Below, piece by piece: positions 1 to 8,177 of a DNA stretch of 11,577 bases. Source of the DNA: an uncultured Bacteroidales bacterium (lineage in GTDB: Bacteria; Bacteroidota; Bacteroidia; Bacteroidales; Bacteroidaceae); the NCBI GenBank assembly GCA_902783615.1, contig CACZRQ010000226.1, positions 1-11,577 of the forward strand. Reading direction: 5' to 3'. How positions within the stretch are numbered: position 1 is the stretch's first letter; each line of letters begins with the position of its first letter. A program made the translations under genes and the position numbers. The notes below the pieces were generated by a model. The model was not told where the DNA came from and did not search any database. It saw only the letters and a program-made list of their open reading frames with translations.

Positions 1-917
1 TAGTCAAGCCAGCGATAAAGCATATTAGGCCTCACAGGCACTTTATCATAGAAATTAATCTTCACACCCCTGTATGACGTAGAGTCGTTGGGCGCTTCAC
101 CCTTGGGACCCAAGAAATTGACGGTGGTGGAACTCACCACAAAAGGTTTCTGTGCCGCCTCGGGGATACCCTCGATGGGTACCAGTCTTAGGCTGACATG
201 TCCACCACCAGGTACGAGGGTAGTATCAGCCTGATAAGTCATGTAATCGGGGCGGAAGTAGAAGTCACCCACATTGCGAAGCAGGTTGCTCAAGCGGGTT
301 CGTTCGGCATTCAAGTCGTTGAAATTGAATTGGGTGCCTGGCTGAATGTTAGAGCGTTCACGCGAACGCTCGAAAATACGCATGGTGCGTTCTGTAAAGC
401 CCTTATAATATACGGTATCGATGAAATAGGGCTGGTTCATTGTTACCTTATATTGAATCTTCGCTTTCAAGGAGTCATCTGGTTCTGGAATCACCTGATA
501 GCTAACATTGCCTTGGAAGTAGCCATAATCCCGCAAAATGTTCTTAGCCGCTTGCGAACGGATGCCTGGGTTGACAGAGGAAATAAGCACTGGATCGGCG
601 GCAAAGTGGTTGAACATCCACTTACCCAAACCTTTCTCACTCTTGGCGTAGGCATTGTATATCCACAAGCCAATGGGGAAAGGAACTCGCACAGAAGAGC
701 TACCCAACAAGGCATTATTGGGAGCTGTGGCCAAGGCTGCCTCCACCTCTTCCAAAGCGATGACACCCACATCACTCAGGCTGTCATTACCCTGTATCTC
801 GATAGGTTTCTGGCCAATATAGAGCACCTCGCCTTCGGGCAAGTTCTTGGTGGTAGAACAAGCTGCCAACAGCCATACTACCATCAAAAGCATTATATAT
901 CCAGTCGTCTTCATCAT
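1..917 (-). CDS. tamL: TamL/TamA-like Omp85-family outer membrane assembly lipoprotein (N-terminal part)
   Basis: This gene starts at ATG 917-915 and is still open at the left edge (305 codons visible). The protein opens with a lipoprotein signal peptide: a hydrophobic stretch from about residue 7, then the lipobox LAAC with Cys at residue 20, followed by STTKNLPEGE. After it comes a soluble region of the POTRA type, with alternating strands such as YFIDTVYYKG and ISLRLVP-like segments (VSLRLVPIEG here). The C-terminal beta-barrel lies outside the window. In Bacteroidota, Omp85 proteins with a lipidated N-terminus encoded beside tamB are called TamL. They are thought to sit in the outer membrane and work with TamB. 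The start overlaps the tamB stop as ATGA, so translation is probably coupled; a second ATG follows immediately (914-912). Family assignment rests on the N-terminus and on the tamB neighbour. A BamA-like barrel protein of another subfamily is the alternative. Confidence 0.82.
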   Translation of the reverse strand, partial: MMKTTGYIMLLMVVWLLAACSTTKNLPEGEVLYIGQKPIEIQGNDSLSDVGVIALEEVEAALATAPNNALLGSSSVRVPFPIGLWIYNAYAKSEKGLGKWMFNHFAADPVLISSVNPGIRSQAAKNILRDYGYFQGNVSYQVIPEPDDSLKAKIQYKVTMNQPYFIDTVYYKGFTERTMRIFERSRERSNIQPGTQFNFNDLNAERTRLSNLLRNVGDFYFRPDYMTYQADTTLVPGGGHVSLRLVPIEGIPEAAQKPFVVSSTTVNFLGPKGEAPNDSTSYRGVKINFYDKVPVRPNMLYRWLD

Positions 918-3900
918 TTATCCTTTTTACGAGCCCACATCCACAAATCGCTCAAGTTATCCAACTTCTTTCGGTACAGGAAGCCAACACCCGTTTCGGT
1001 AATCTCACCTTCCAGCAGATTCTCGTAGTTCTTCTTATGGAAAGCCCGCACATAGCGGGTGCCTCCGCTATCAAGGCGATATTCCAGCGAAACATTATCA
1101 ATGAACGAATCCATATCATTAGTGGCCTGACTACCTGTGGAAATCTTACCACCAATAATAATCTGCACCCTATCGTTGAAGAAACGCTGAGAGTAACGGA
1201 AAGTATAGTCGGTTTGGGTAGCACCTGTTTTCAACTCCCTGTCTTCAATTCCCACACTGAGCGAGGCATTCGACACCGAGCCTGCCAAGGTGTTAATCTG
1301 ACTTTGCAGCACACTGTTGAGTGCAGCACCCATGGTGAGACCATTTCCTGCACCACTATTTCCCATATACATACCTGTTGCCAGCATGGTAATAGCCGCT
1401 TTACTACGTTCATCGGTGCTCATACTCTGCAATTCATTCTGAATGGTACCATCATTAGGAGCCTCCAAATCGAAACTCAGGTCAGGGGCTTCGAGGGTGT
1501 TCATGATTGATACCGACACATCGAAATCGGTTCGACGGCTACTGTTATCGCCATCACTCACAGAGGCTCGAACGCGTTCAGTAGCAGTGAGGTTCAAGCG
1601 AGGATTCATCAGGTTGCCTCGCCAATCCACATAACTGCCCTGTTGGAAAGTAAACTCCTTAAGTGGGATAACAGGCAATGAATATTTCATAGTTCCTCCA
1701 GAAAGGGTATATCGACCCGTGAGGCTCATATCACCCTGAGGGGTGTAAAGCATGTTGAGGTCACCACCACCTTGCAGTTCCACATATTTACTTCCATCAG
1801 TAGTAAGGTCGGCTCTCAGGCGAACAGCATCGTCAATGTGAACAGTCATATTCATATCCAATCCACCTAACGACATGGAGTTTTGCACTTTACGATTAGA
1901 GCTCAAAGTATCATTGAACGACACGAAAGTAACCAAGCCATCCAAACGATCTTCCACCGTAAGCGGTGAGTTTGCCATCACATAGGTGGCATTGGTATCG
2001 CCCAATACATTCATCTGACCTCGCATCACCAAACCTGTCAATGGGCCTCGGATGGTGGCATTCATATCAACCAGAATCTTTCCGAATAGCAGACTCTCGC
2101 GAGTTCTTGGGGCATCGAGTAAGGTGTACTCGTTGGCTCGCAAAGACAATACAGCCGACGGGTTGGACACGTCACGAAAATCTACTACACCTTTCACGAC
2201 AAAGGGATTGTCGCTGGTGGTATAAATGGAGAAATCGTTCAGCACCATTTGGTTAGCAGTGATTCTTATGGGTCGATCGTCTAAACGATATTTAGCCCCA
2301 GCCTGTTGTGCTACGATGCTCACATCGTCCATCTTCACCTCGCCACTGATGCGAGGTTTGTCGGTTACTCCACGAAGCTGCAGATTTCCTTGCACCTTAC
2401 CCAGGAAATTCACAATGCCATCGGGAATGAACACATCGGCCACCCGCAGCGGGAAATCTTCCACATCGGCATCGATATTCAAGGAATCGCCTTTGAGCGT
2501 TCCGCTGGCCATAAGCACCTGATCATCATCAAGCATCAAATAGGAGTCAAGGTAATGCTTGTTGGTGCCTTCGGGCAACCAAGTGAGACCCAAGTTTACA
2601 TCGCCCACCGCCTTGCGCTGGTAGGTTAAAGAATCAATCATGGACTCGGCACTGACTTGCATGCTGGTGGCCGATTCCAGATACGTGGCATCAACCGACA
2701 TCAAACCTCCCAACTCTGGCAAATAAGGCAAGATGGATGATAAATCCTTGAGTTGCAAACGAGAAAGTTCAACGGTCATATTCTGTAATGAAACCGTATC
2801 ACTTCGGTCACTTCTCATACGGAAGCGGAGGCCTTCATCTCCTCGCATGTCGATATGAGCATAGAGCCTTTTGTCTTGATGTAGATAAAGCCAGTTGTTA
2901 TCTTCATTGAAGTGGAACTGTCGATAGGCCACGATGGGTTCTTCTGGAGTGAGATAAATGAGCAGGCCATTGGCTCCCCCACCCCTGCCGCCATTCACCA
3001 CTGGTTGGGCATTGAAGCCTAACTTCAAACCAGTTTTGCCCTTACCATCGATATAGTTGATGTTCACATCAACATCTTTGCTGCGAATATCTCCATCCAA
3101 GTAGGCATGGAACACGTATTGCGGATTGCGAGGACCATTGATGACACCTCCCTGCACAGCCAGGTGAGAGGTGTCCTGACGCAGCGTGAGATAGATGGTG
3201 TCGAGCTGCAGGGAATCCATCCTCAACCCATGCAGGGCTGCTCGTCCATTGATACCCATCTCGGGGGTAAAGCCATAGTTCACCAGTACATCGTTGAAAG
3301 TGATACCCTCTGTTCTTAGATAGTCGGCCAATGGGTTATTTTTACCAGCACGGATGCGGAGACCACCAGAGGGTAAGGCTGCTCTGAGTTCGGCATGATT
3401 AAGCTGACGAGTTTCCAATTGCTGAAGCAATACCTCGTCAAAATGCTGTCCTTCTGACAGGAGCCTGTTGATGGTGGTGAGCGATTTCAGACGCAGGTCA
3501 AGATCGCCTCCCTTGATGTCGAACTGGGCAGAATCTCTTCGAGCTACTCCTGTAATATGCAAGGCAAAAGGATTAGCCAACGGCCTGGAAGCCAGCCCCA
3601 ATTTATAGAGATCTATGTCTTCTACCTGCAAATCCACATTGCCATTGAAATGAGGCACATCCATGCGCATCCTACCATTACCAGACAGACGGAAAAGCTG
3701 ATTATCGGCACTGAGATTGAGGGAAAGCCTGCTGTCTTGCAGACTACCATCTGCAGTAATCTGACGGATGTCCATCTCCTTGAACTGCAACTGATCTACT
3801 GCAGCCTGGAATTGGGAGGTAGATTTTGGAGAAGCGAAATCGAGTCCTTTACCCTTGGCCACAGCATGACCTGTGAACAAGAAAATGGAATCATTAGGCA

Positions 3901-5428
3901 GGAAATGATCTACCCGTATAGAATCCAAACGCACATCGGCTCCATAAACCTCGGAGAGCAGGTTGTAAGAGCCATCCACTAAGACTATGCCCTTGCCTTC
4001 AGTCAATTTCATATTCGTGCCTATCTTCTGGCCATCCATACGCACGTTCCCGGCAAGACGTATGCTATCGGGAATGCTTACCGACTGGTCGTTGGGGTTG
4101 ATACCAGCAAGCCCCAAAAGGAAGTTCAACTTTCCAGTCTGTGCCTGCACATCCAACTGACCACTCCGCTTGAGGGAGTCGGTGATGTGGTTCAAAACTC
4201 CATGAGTATTGAGAGAAAGAGCACCAGGCAAATCAGCCCTAAATTGGGCTACCTCCATGTTTTCAAGTGTGCCTTTTATCTGGGTTCGCAACACCAGAGG
4301 ATGAATAGGATAATGCCTACGGAAGGCATCATTGAGCGAGTCTTTGCCCATGAACATGAATATATCTTCCCTGCCCAAACGGGCATTCATGCGGGCTGAC
4401 AAATCATTTACCATTGACTGTTGACCATTGACTGTTATAGGCAACACAGCATTCACTGAAGCCTCGCTATGAGGAGTGAGCAGATGGATGTCATCGAGGT
4501 TCATGCCTTGATTATCAGCCAGGAATCGACCTGTAAGAGAGGAAACCTCAAAGCCACTGCGTTCAAAGAAACTCATTTCTTGGATAACAGCCTTGACTTC
4601 GGGGTCGTGGTAGAGAATGGAATCAACCTCCATGTTTATCTGATAGAGTGCCAGATGGGAAGGGTCTATGTCATTGGTCTTATTCTTCCGTTTGTCTTCA
4701 CCCATATCTATGGTGAACTTTCTGCCATTGAATGCAAAGTTGCTCACTTCATAGCGAGCATTCTTGATATCCACCAAGCCATTTGTCAGCTGGGTTTCAT
4801 TGACATAAGTGCTCAATAGGAAGGTGTCGAGGGGCATTTCAAAATCTACTCCTACCTGATTCAAAGCCAACTTCTCAACTCTGATGACCCAATTCACAGG
4901 TTCCGAAATGGTATCACTTGGCAATGTATCAGCGTATGCCACATACATTTGGGCATCTTCCAAAGAAATATCATTGATCATTGCCTCTTGGATGTTCAGG
5001 TCAACATAGTGACTTTCCAATGACAATTTGCCCACTGTACCTTTCACCAACACACCTTCTATAAAGTTGGCTGAGTTCAAACGGGCATCTGAAATCTCTG
5101 CTTTCTGAATGTCAACCTTACCCTTGAGCAATGGCCAAGCCTTGACTCGCACATTGAGGGTACCTACATCCAACAGAGTATCTCCCTGTTGCACAGCCTG
5201 TACGTCGTGCACAAGGAGGTTGAGGGGGAAACGCAAATCTACACGACCAATGGTAATATTCATGTTTAATGACTCAGAGGCCACAGCAGCAGCTTTGTCG
5301 CATACAAAGTTCTGAACTGGTGGTACATAGAGCAGCACCATCAGGAAAAGGAAAAGGGTTAACGGGGCTAAAATCAGCCACAACAACAACTTTTTTCCAT
5401 TGACCATTGACCATTGAACATTTGCCAT
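914..5428 (-). CDS. tamB: TamB-like translocation/assembly module protein (AsmA-like, DUF490 C-terminus)
   Basis: A 1504-residue protein with a short cytoplasmic start (MANVQWSMVNGKK) and one membrane anchor at about residues 14-36 (LLLWLILAPLTLFLFLMVLL). A very long periplasmic region follows, rich in beta-strand repeats of the AsmA/TamB type. The last roughly 430 residues match the TamB C-terminal domain in layout: a Gly/Asn-rich stretch (GAGNGLTMGAALNSVLQSQ), then strands ending YTFRYSQRFFNDRVQIIIGG and GVGFLYRKKLDN. TamB spans the periplasm from the inner membrane to an Omp85 partner and is implicated in lipid transport and outer-membrane protein assembly. The partner gene follows with a 4-nt overlap. 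ATG 5428-5426 is chosen because it overlaps the upstream stop by one base (TGATG); TTG 5431 and an in-frame ATG at 5407-5405 are alternatives. Two short-repeat tracts lie within the gene, at its start and near residues 331-341. Length is typical of Bacteroidota TamB proteins. Confidence 0.9.
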   Translation of the reverse strand: MANVQWSMVNGKKLLLWLILAPLTLFLFLMVLLYVPPVQNFVCDKAAAVASESLNMNITIGRVDLRFPLNLLVHDVQAVQQGDTLLDVGTLNVRVKAWPLLKGKVDIQKAEISDARLNSANFIEGVLVKGTVGKLSLESHYVDLNIQEAMINDISLEDAQMYVAYADTLPSDTISEPVNWVIRVEKLALNQVGVDFEMPLDTFLLSTYVNETQLTNGLVDIKNARYEVSNFAFNGRKFTIDMGEDKRKNKTNDIDPSHLALYQINMEVDSILYHDPEVKAVIQEMSFFERSGFEVSSLTGRFLADNQGMNLDDIHLLTPHSEASVNAVLPITVNGQQSMVNDLSARMNARLGREDIFMFMGKDSLNDAFRRHYPIHPLVLRTQIKGTLENMEVAQFRADLPGALSLNTHGVLNHITDSLKRSGQLDVQAQTGKLNFLLGLAGINPNDQSVSIPDSIRLAGNVRMDGQKIGTNMKLTEGKGIVLVDGSYNLLSEVYGADVRLDSIRVDHFLPNDSIFLFTGHAVAKGKGLDFASPKSTSQFQAAVDQLQFKEMDIRQITADGSLQDSRLSLNLSADNQLFRLSGNGRMRMDVPHFNGNVDLQVEDIDLYKLGLASRPLANPFALHITGVARRDSAQFDIKGGDLDLRLKSLTTINRLLSEGQHFDEVLLQQLETRQLNHAELRAALPSGGLRIRAGKNNPLADYLRTEGITFNDVLVNYGFTPEMGINGRAALHGLRMDSLQLDTIYLTLRQDTSHLAVQGGVINGPRNPQYVFHAYLDGDIRSKDVDVNINYIDGKGKTGLKLGFNAQPVVNGGRGGGANGLLIYLTPEEPIVAYRQFHFNEDNNWLYLHQDKRLYAHIDMRGDEGLRFRMRSDRSDTVSLQNMTVELSRLQLKDLSSILPYLPELGGLMSVDATYLESATSMQVSAESMIDSLTYQRKAVGDVNLGLTWLPEGTNKHYLDSYLMLDDDQVLMASGTLKGDSLNIDADVEDFPLRVADVFIPDGIVNFLGKVQGNLQLRGVTDKPRISGEVKMDDVSIVAQQAGAKYRLDDRPIRITANQMVLNDFSIYTTSDNPFVVKGVVDFRDVSNPSAVLSLRANEYTLLDAPRTRESLLFGKILVDMNATIRGPLTGLVMRGQMNVLGDTNATYVMANSPLTVEDRLDGLVTFVSFNDTLSSNRKVQNSMSLGGLDMNMTVHIDDAVRLRADLTTDGSKYVELQGGGDLNMLYTPQGDMSLTGRYTLSGGTMKYSLPVIPLKEFTFQQGSYVDWRGNLMNPRLNLTATERVRASVSDGDNSSRRTDFDVSVSIMNTLEAPDLSFDLEAPNDGTIQNELQSMSTDERSKAAITMLATGMYMGNSGAGNGLTMGAALNSVLQSQINTLAGSVSNASLSVGIEDRELKTGATQTDYTFRYSQRFFNDRVQIIIGGKISTGSQATNDMDSFIDNVSLEYRLDSGGTRYVRAFHKKNYENLLEGEITETGVGFLYRKKLDNLSDLWMWARKKDK
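4409..4436. repeat. Two-copy 14-nt tandem repeat inside tamB, related to the CCATTGA heptad
   Basis: On the plus strand TACCATTGACTGTT is followed directly by GACCATTGACTGTT, which agree at 12 of 14 positions (13 when compared as AACAGTCAATGGTC on the coding strand with the second unit ending in A). Each 14-nt unit is itself two related heptads, CCATTGA and CTGTTGA. The tract encodes TVNGQQSMVND in TamB (about residues 331-341). The same CCATTGA heptad occurs three times at the start of the gene. Confidence 0.75.
5397..5417. repeat. Three perfect CCATTGA (coding strand TCAATGG) heptads at the tamB start
   Basis: CCATTGA occurs three times in perfect tandem at 5397-5403, 5404-5410 and 5411-5417, and is followed by a degenerate copy (ACATTTG, 5418-5424). 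On the coding strand each TCAATGG unit contains an ATG. Because the unit is seven bases long, the three ATGs (5414, 5407 and 5400) fall in three different reading frames. The one at 5407 is in the tamB frame. The tract encodes the QWSMVNG residues just before the membrane anchor. Confidence 0.85.
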
Positions 5429-6663
5429 CAATTTATTTTTTGATAATGTAAAACTGATGCATTATCACTTCTAAACATCTCACGAGCTACACGTTTCAGA
5501 CTCTCAGCATCGACAGCCTGATAACGAGACAGCTCGTCGTTGATTACCTCGGCTCCTCCGTTAAGTTCAAGCCATGCAAGTTTGTAAGCCACACGCTGAT
5601 AGTTGATGTTGCCAAAAGTCAGCACTGACTCCTGCTTGTTTTTCACTTTCTCCAATTCATAGTCACACAAAGGCTGAGTAGCCAGTTGATCCAATTCTTC
5701 CCAAACGGCATCTTCTGCCTGTTGCATGCCGACACCCTTCCTGAGTTTTCCTTTGATCTCAATCAATCCTGCATCTCTTGTGCCTGTGATGGGAGCATCG
5801 ATGGTGGTGAAAATTTGCCGTTCATGTATCAACCTTTGTTTCAAACGACTGGATGATCCATTGCTGAGTACATCTGATATGATATCACTGGTATAGAAAT
5901 CGGGGTGCAGAAAGGGTGGCGTGTGGAACGACATGTATAATGCATCCTGTGGAACAGCCCGTTCCACATGCAACCTACGTTGCTGGGTTTGACGAGGCTC
6001 CTGGGGCAAATGGCGCTCATAAGCTTCACCTGCCGGGATATCGGCAAACCATTTCCCTGCTAAGTCTAACGCCTGATTCCATTCAATGTTTCCTGTAATG
6101 GCAAGCACAGCCTGACCTGGATTATAGAAACAATGGTGAAATTCACTCACCTCATCCATGGTGGCTTGGGCTATGTGATTAAGCTCCTTGCCTATAACGG
6201 GCCATCTATAGGGGTGTACCTGATAACATAGTGGTAACATCAAATGGTTAACATCACCATAAGGATTGTTTAAACACCGTTGTTTGAACTCCTCCATCAC
6301 CACACTGCGTTGCACCTCGAGGTTCCGTTCGGAAAGATCCAACGACAACATACGATCGCTTTCCAACCAAAAGGCAGTTTCCACATGATGGCTGGGCAGG
6401 GTAGCATAAAAGTTGGTTACATCAGCACTGGTCCACGCATTACTCTCACCACCAGCACGCTGCAAGCAAGCATCAAAATCGGGCACATGGGCTGAGCCTC
6501 CAAACATCAAATGCTCAAAAAGATGAGCAAACCCTGTATGGTCGGGATGCTCATCTCTTGAGCCTACATCGTATAAGACATTCACAGCCACCATTTGGGT
6601 GCTGGAGTCTTGCGTATGCACGACTCTCAGTCCATTGTCCAATGTGTGCTTGTTAATTTTCAA
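5428..6663 (-). CDS. M16-family zinc metallopeptidase (pitrilysin/MPP-like)
   Basis: A 411-residue protein with the inverted zinc motif HLFEH at residues 47-51 (H47, E50, H51) in FAHLFEHLMFGG. It continues with the family signature GGESNAWTSADVTNFY at 71-86, and the third ligand is a Glu at about 124-125 (MEEF). The second, catalytically silent half carries the usual NGSSSRLKQRLIHER segment. The length fits a single M16B subunit with two homologous domains. No signal peptide is visible, so a cytoplasmic site is likely unless it is exported another way. The start is the TTG at 6663-6661: an in-frame stop (TAA 6672-6670) lies three codons upstream and no ATG occurs before residue 24, which would cut into the first strand. 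The start overlaps the upstream isomerase gene by 11 nt, and the stop overlaps the tamB start. Peptidase activity is well supported; the substrate is unknown. Confidence 0.9.
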   Translation of the reverse strand: MKINKHTLDNGLRVVHTQDSSTQMVAVNVLYDVGSRDEHPDHTGFAHLFEHLMFGGSAHVPDFDACLQRAGGESNAWTSADVTNFYATLPSHHVETAFWLESDRMLSLDLSERNLEVQRSVVMEEFKQRCLNNPYGDVNHLMLPLCYQVHPYRWPVIGKELNHIAQATMDEVSEFHHCFYNPGQAVLAITGNIEWNQALDLAGKWFADIPAGEAYERHLPQEPRQTQQRRLHVERAVPQDALYMSFHTPPFLHPDFYTSDIISDVLSNGSSSRLKQRLIHERQIFTTIDAPITGTRDAGLIEIKGKLRKGVGMQQAEDAVWEELDQLATQPLCDYELEKVKNKQESVLTFGNINYQRVAYKLAWLELNGGAEVINDELSRYQAVDAESLKRVAREMFRSDNASVLHYQKIN

Positions 6664-7489
6664 GGACAGTTACTTTTTTAATGACCACATCATCAATCGG
6701 ACGATCAGCATGATTGGTAGCTACCTGTTGAATCTCATCCACCACATCCATACCTTCCACCACTTCGCCAAACACAGTGTATTCACCATCTAAATGAGGA
6801 GTGCCACCTACGGTAGTATATGCCTCAACCTGTTCTGGGGTGAACTTGAATTCGGGTACATCTTTCACCTGTTCGCGAGCCTGTTCCAGAAGCTTTTCTT
6901 CCAAAGCCTTCAAGCCATTGGCATCGCCTTTCTTCTGCATATCACGGATTTCATCCAGATGTTGCATAACCAATTGACGGAATGGGGCATCAAGCACATT
7001 GTAGCTCTTGCGCTTCTCGAAATTCACCAAGGTGGAATCATTATACACATTACCGGTCACGATATAGAACTGGCAACCAGAAGATTCCTTCTTTGGATTC
7101 ACCTGATCTCCCTGACGTGCTGCTGCCAATGCGCCACGCTTGTGGAAACGTTTGGGATAAACAAATTCTGCAGGAATGGTGTAACCCACATCGCCATCTC
7201 CCAATTGCTGATCTTTGGTAGCTGTCTTTGAATTTGGATCACCCGCTTGTATCATAAAATCCTTGATCACTCGATGGAACAGCGTACCTTCATACGTGCC
7301 ATCCTTAGCCAGTTTCAAGAAATTGGCCTTATGCTTGGGGGTATCATCATATAGTTTCACGATGATGTCTCCCTTGTTGGTCTCAATCTTAACTCTTGTC
7401 ATATCATCGCCGTTATTTGACGCCGACTTGCAACCCATAAACATACAAGCCAGTGTCGCAATCATTATACTAATAAAACTTTTTTTCAT
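6653..7489 (-). CDS. Cyclophilin-type peptidyl-prolyl cis-trans isomerase lipoprotein
   Basis: A 278-residue protein with a lipoprotein signal (MKKSFISIMI onward, Cys at residue 20 in FMGCK) and then a cyclophilin domain. FHRVIKDFMIQAGD at 71-84 supplies the catalytic Arg73, Phe78 and Gln81. GCQFYIVTG at 138-146 is the next core strand, and TPHLDGEYTVFGEV at 230-243 the later one. The positions equivalent to Trp121 and His126 of human cyclophilin A appear to be His232 and Tyr237. Between the last two motifs is an extra, highly charged, mostly helical insertion of about 80 residues (roughly 147-229), where a minimal cyclophilin has only a short loop. It should catalyse proline isomerisation in the periplasm while lipid-anchored. 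It starts at ATG 7489-7487 after an A-rich leader, 19 nt past the pseudouridine synthase stop, and overlaps the M16 gene by 11 nt. Confidence 0.92.
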   Translation of the reverse strand: MKKSFISIMIATLACMFMGCKSASNNGDDMTRVKIETNKGDIIVKLYDDTPKHKANFLKLAKDGTYEGTLFHRVIKDFMIQAGDPNSKTATKDQQLGDGDVGYTIPAEFVYPKRFHKRGALAAARQGDQVNPKKESSGCQFYIVTGNVYNDSTLVNFEKRKSYNVLDAPFRQLVMQHLDEIRDMQKKGDANGLKALEEKLLEQAREQVKDVPEFKFTPEQVEAYTTVGGTPHLDGEYTVFGEVVEGMDVVDEIQQVATNHADRPIDDVVIKKVTVLEN

Positions 7490-7508
7490 CTTTTCTTTCT
7501 ATTTGCAA

Positions 7509-8177
7509 TTATCTTTGAAAAGAAGTCCACAAATTCGTTTGAGGCACAACCGCCTCCACCTCAATCATCACCTTTTTAACAGGATGCAGAAAGGTCACCT
7601 TTTGAGCGTGCAGACAGATGCTTCCATCAGGGTTTGAACGTTCGGCTCCATATTTCAAGTCTCCCTTTATCGGACATCCTATCTTAGCCAGTTGACAGCG
7701 TATCTGATGATGCCTGCCCGTTTTCAAATCTACTTCCAACAAGCAATAATTGTCACTTCTTCCTATTAGTTTGTAGTGCAAGATGGCTTTCTTACTATTT
7801 GGCACCTCTTTATCGTAAGCATAGCTTTTGTTCTGCTTCTCATTTCTTACCAAATAATGAACAAGCTCATCTTCCTGCTTGGGTGGCATGTTTTTCACTA
7901 TGGCCCAATAGGTTTTCTTGACTTCACCATCACGAAACATTTCACTCAAACGGCTCAATGCCTTACTGGTTCTGGCCAACACTACGATGCCACTTACAGG
8001 TCTATCAAGTCTATGAGGCACACCGATGAACACATTGCCAGGCTTATCATACTTATCTTTGATATAAGCCTTTACAGCTTCAGACAGAGGCTCATCACCA
8101 GTCTTGTCACCTTGCACTATCTCACCAGCGTCTTTGCTGACTATGATAATATGGTTGTCTTCGTAGATTACTTCCAT
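7509..8177 (-). CDS. RluA/RluD-family RNA pseudouridine synthase
   Basis: A 222-residue protein with the RluA-family catalytic motif HRLDRPVSG at 55-63, where Asp58 is the expected nucleophilic residue. A second conserved block is KTGRHHQIRCQLA, and ICLHAQKVTFLHP lies near the C-terminus. It converts uridine to pseudouridine in rRNA or tRNA; the exact site cannot be read from the sequence. There is no N-terminal S4 RNA-binding domain: the protein begins directly with MEVIYEDNHIIIVSKDAG, as in the short single-domain members such as RluA, RluC-like or TruC-like enzymes. The start codon overlaps the fabG stop by one base (TAATG), so translational coupling is likely. It is a housekeeping gene carried in a membrane-biogenesis operon. 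Confidence 0.92.
   Translation of the reverse strand: MEVIYEDNHIIIVSKDAGEIVQGDKTGDEPLSEAVKAYIKDKYDKPGNVFIGVPHRLDRPVSGIVVLARTSKALSRLSEMFRDGEVKKTYWAIVKNMPPKQEDELVHYLVRNEKQNKSYAYDKEVPNSKKAILHYKLIGRSDNYCLLEVDLKTGRHHQIRCQLAKIGCPIKGDLKYGAERSNPDGSICLHAQKVTFLHPVKKVMIEVEAVVPQTNLWTSFQR

Noticed and set aside
198..1028. A 276-codon plus-strand open frame
   Set aside because: It lies antisense to tamL and the end of tamB, which have clear family features. Its translation has no recognisable domain and no leader.
2970..3005. Gly-rich GGRGGGANG in TamB as a repeat insertion
   Set aside because: The DNA shows no clear tandem unit and the run is short; it fits an ordinary flexible loop.
914..5428. Many plus-strand frames of 60-160 codons across tamB, for example 3557-3982 and 4469-4819
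   Set aside because: All are antisense shadows of a long, well-supported gene; none has promoter elements or a leader, and their compositions look like reverse translations of TamB.
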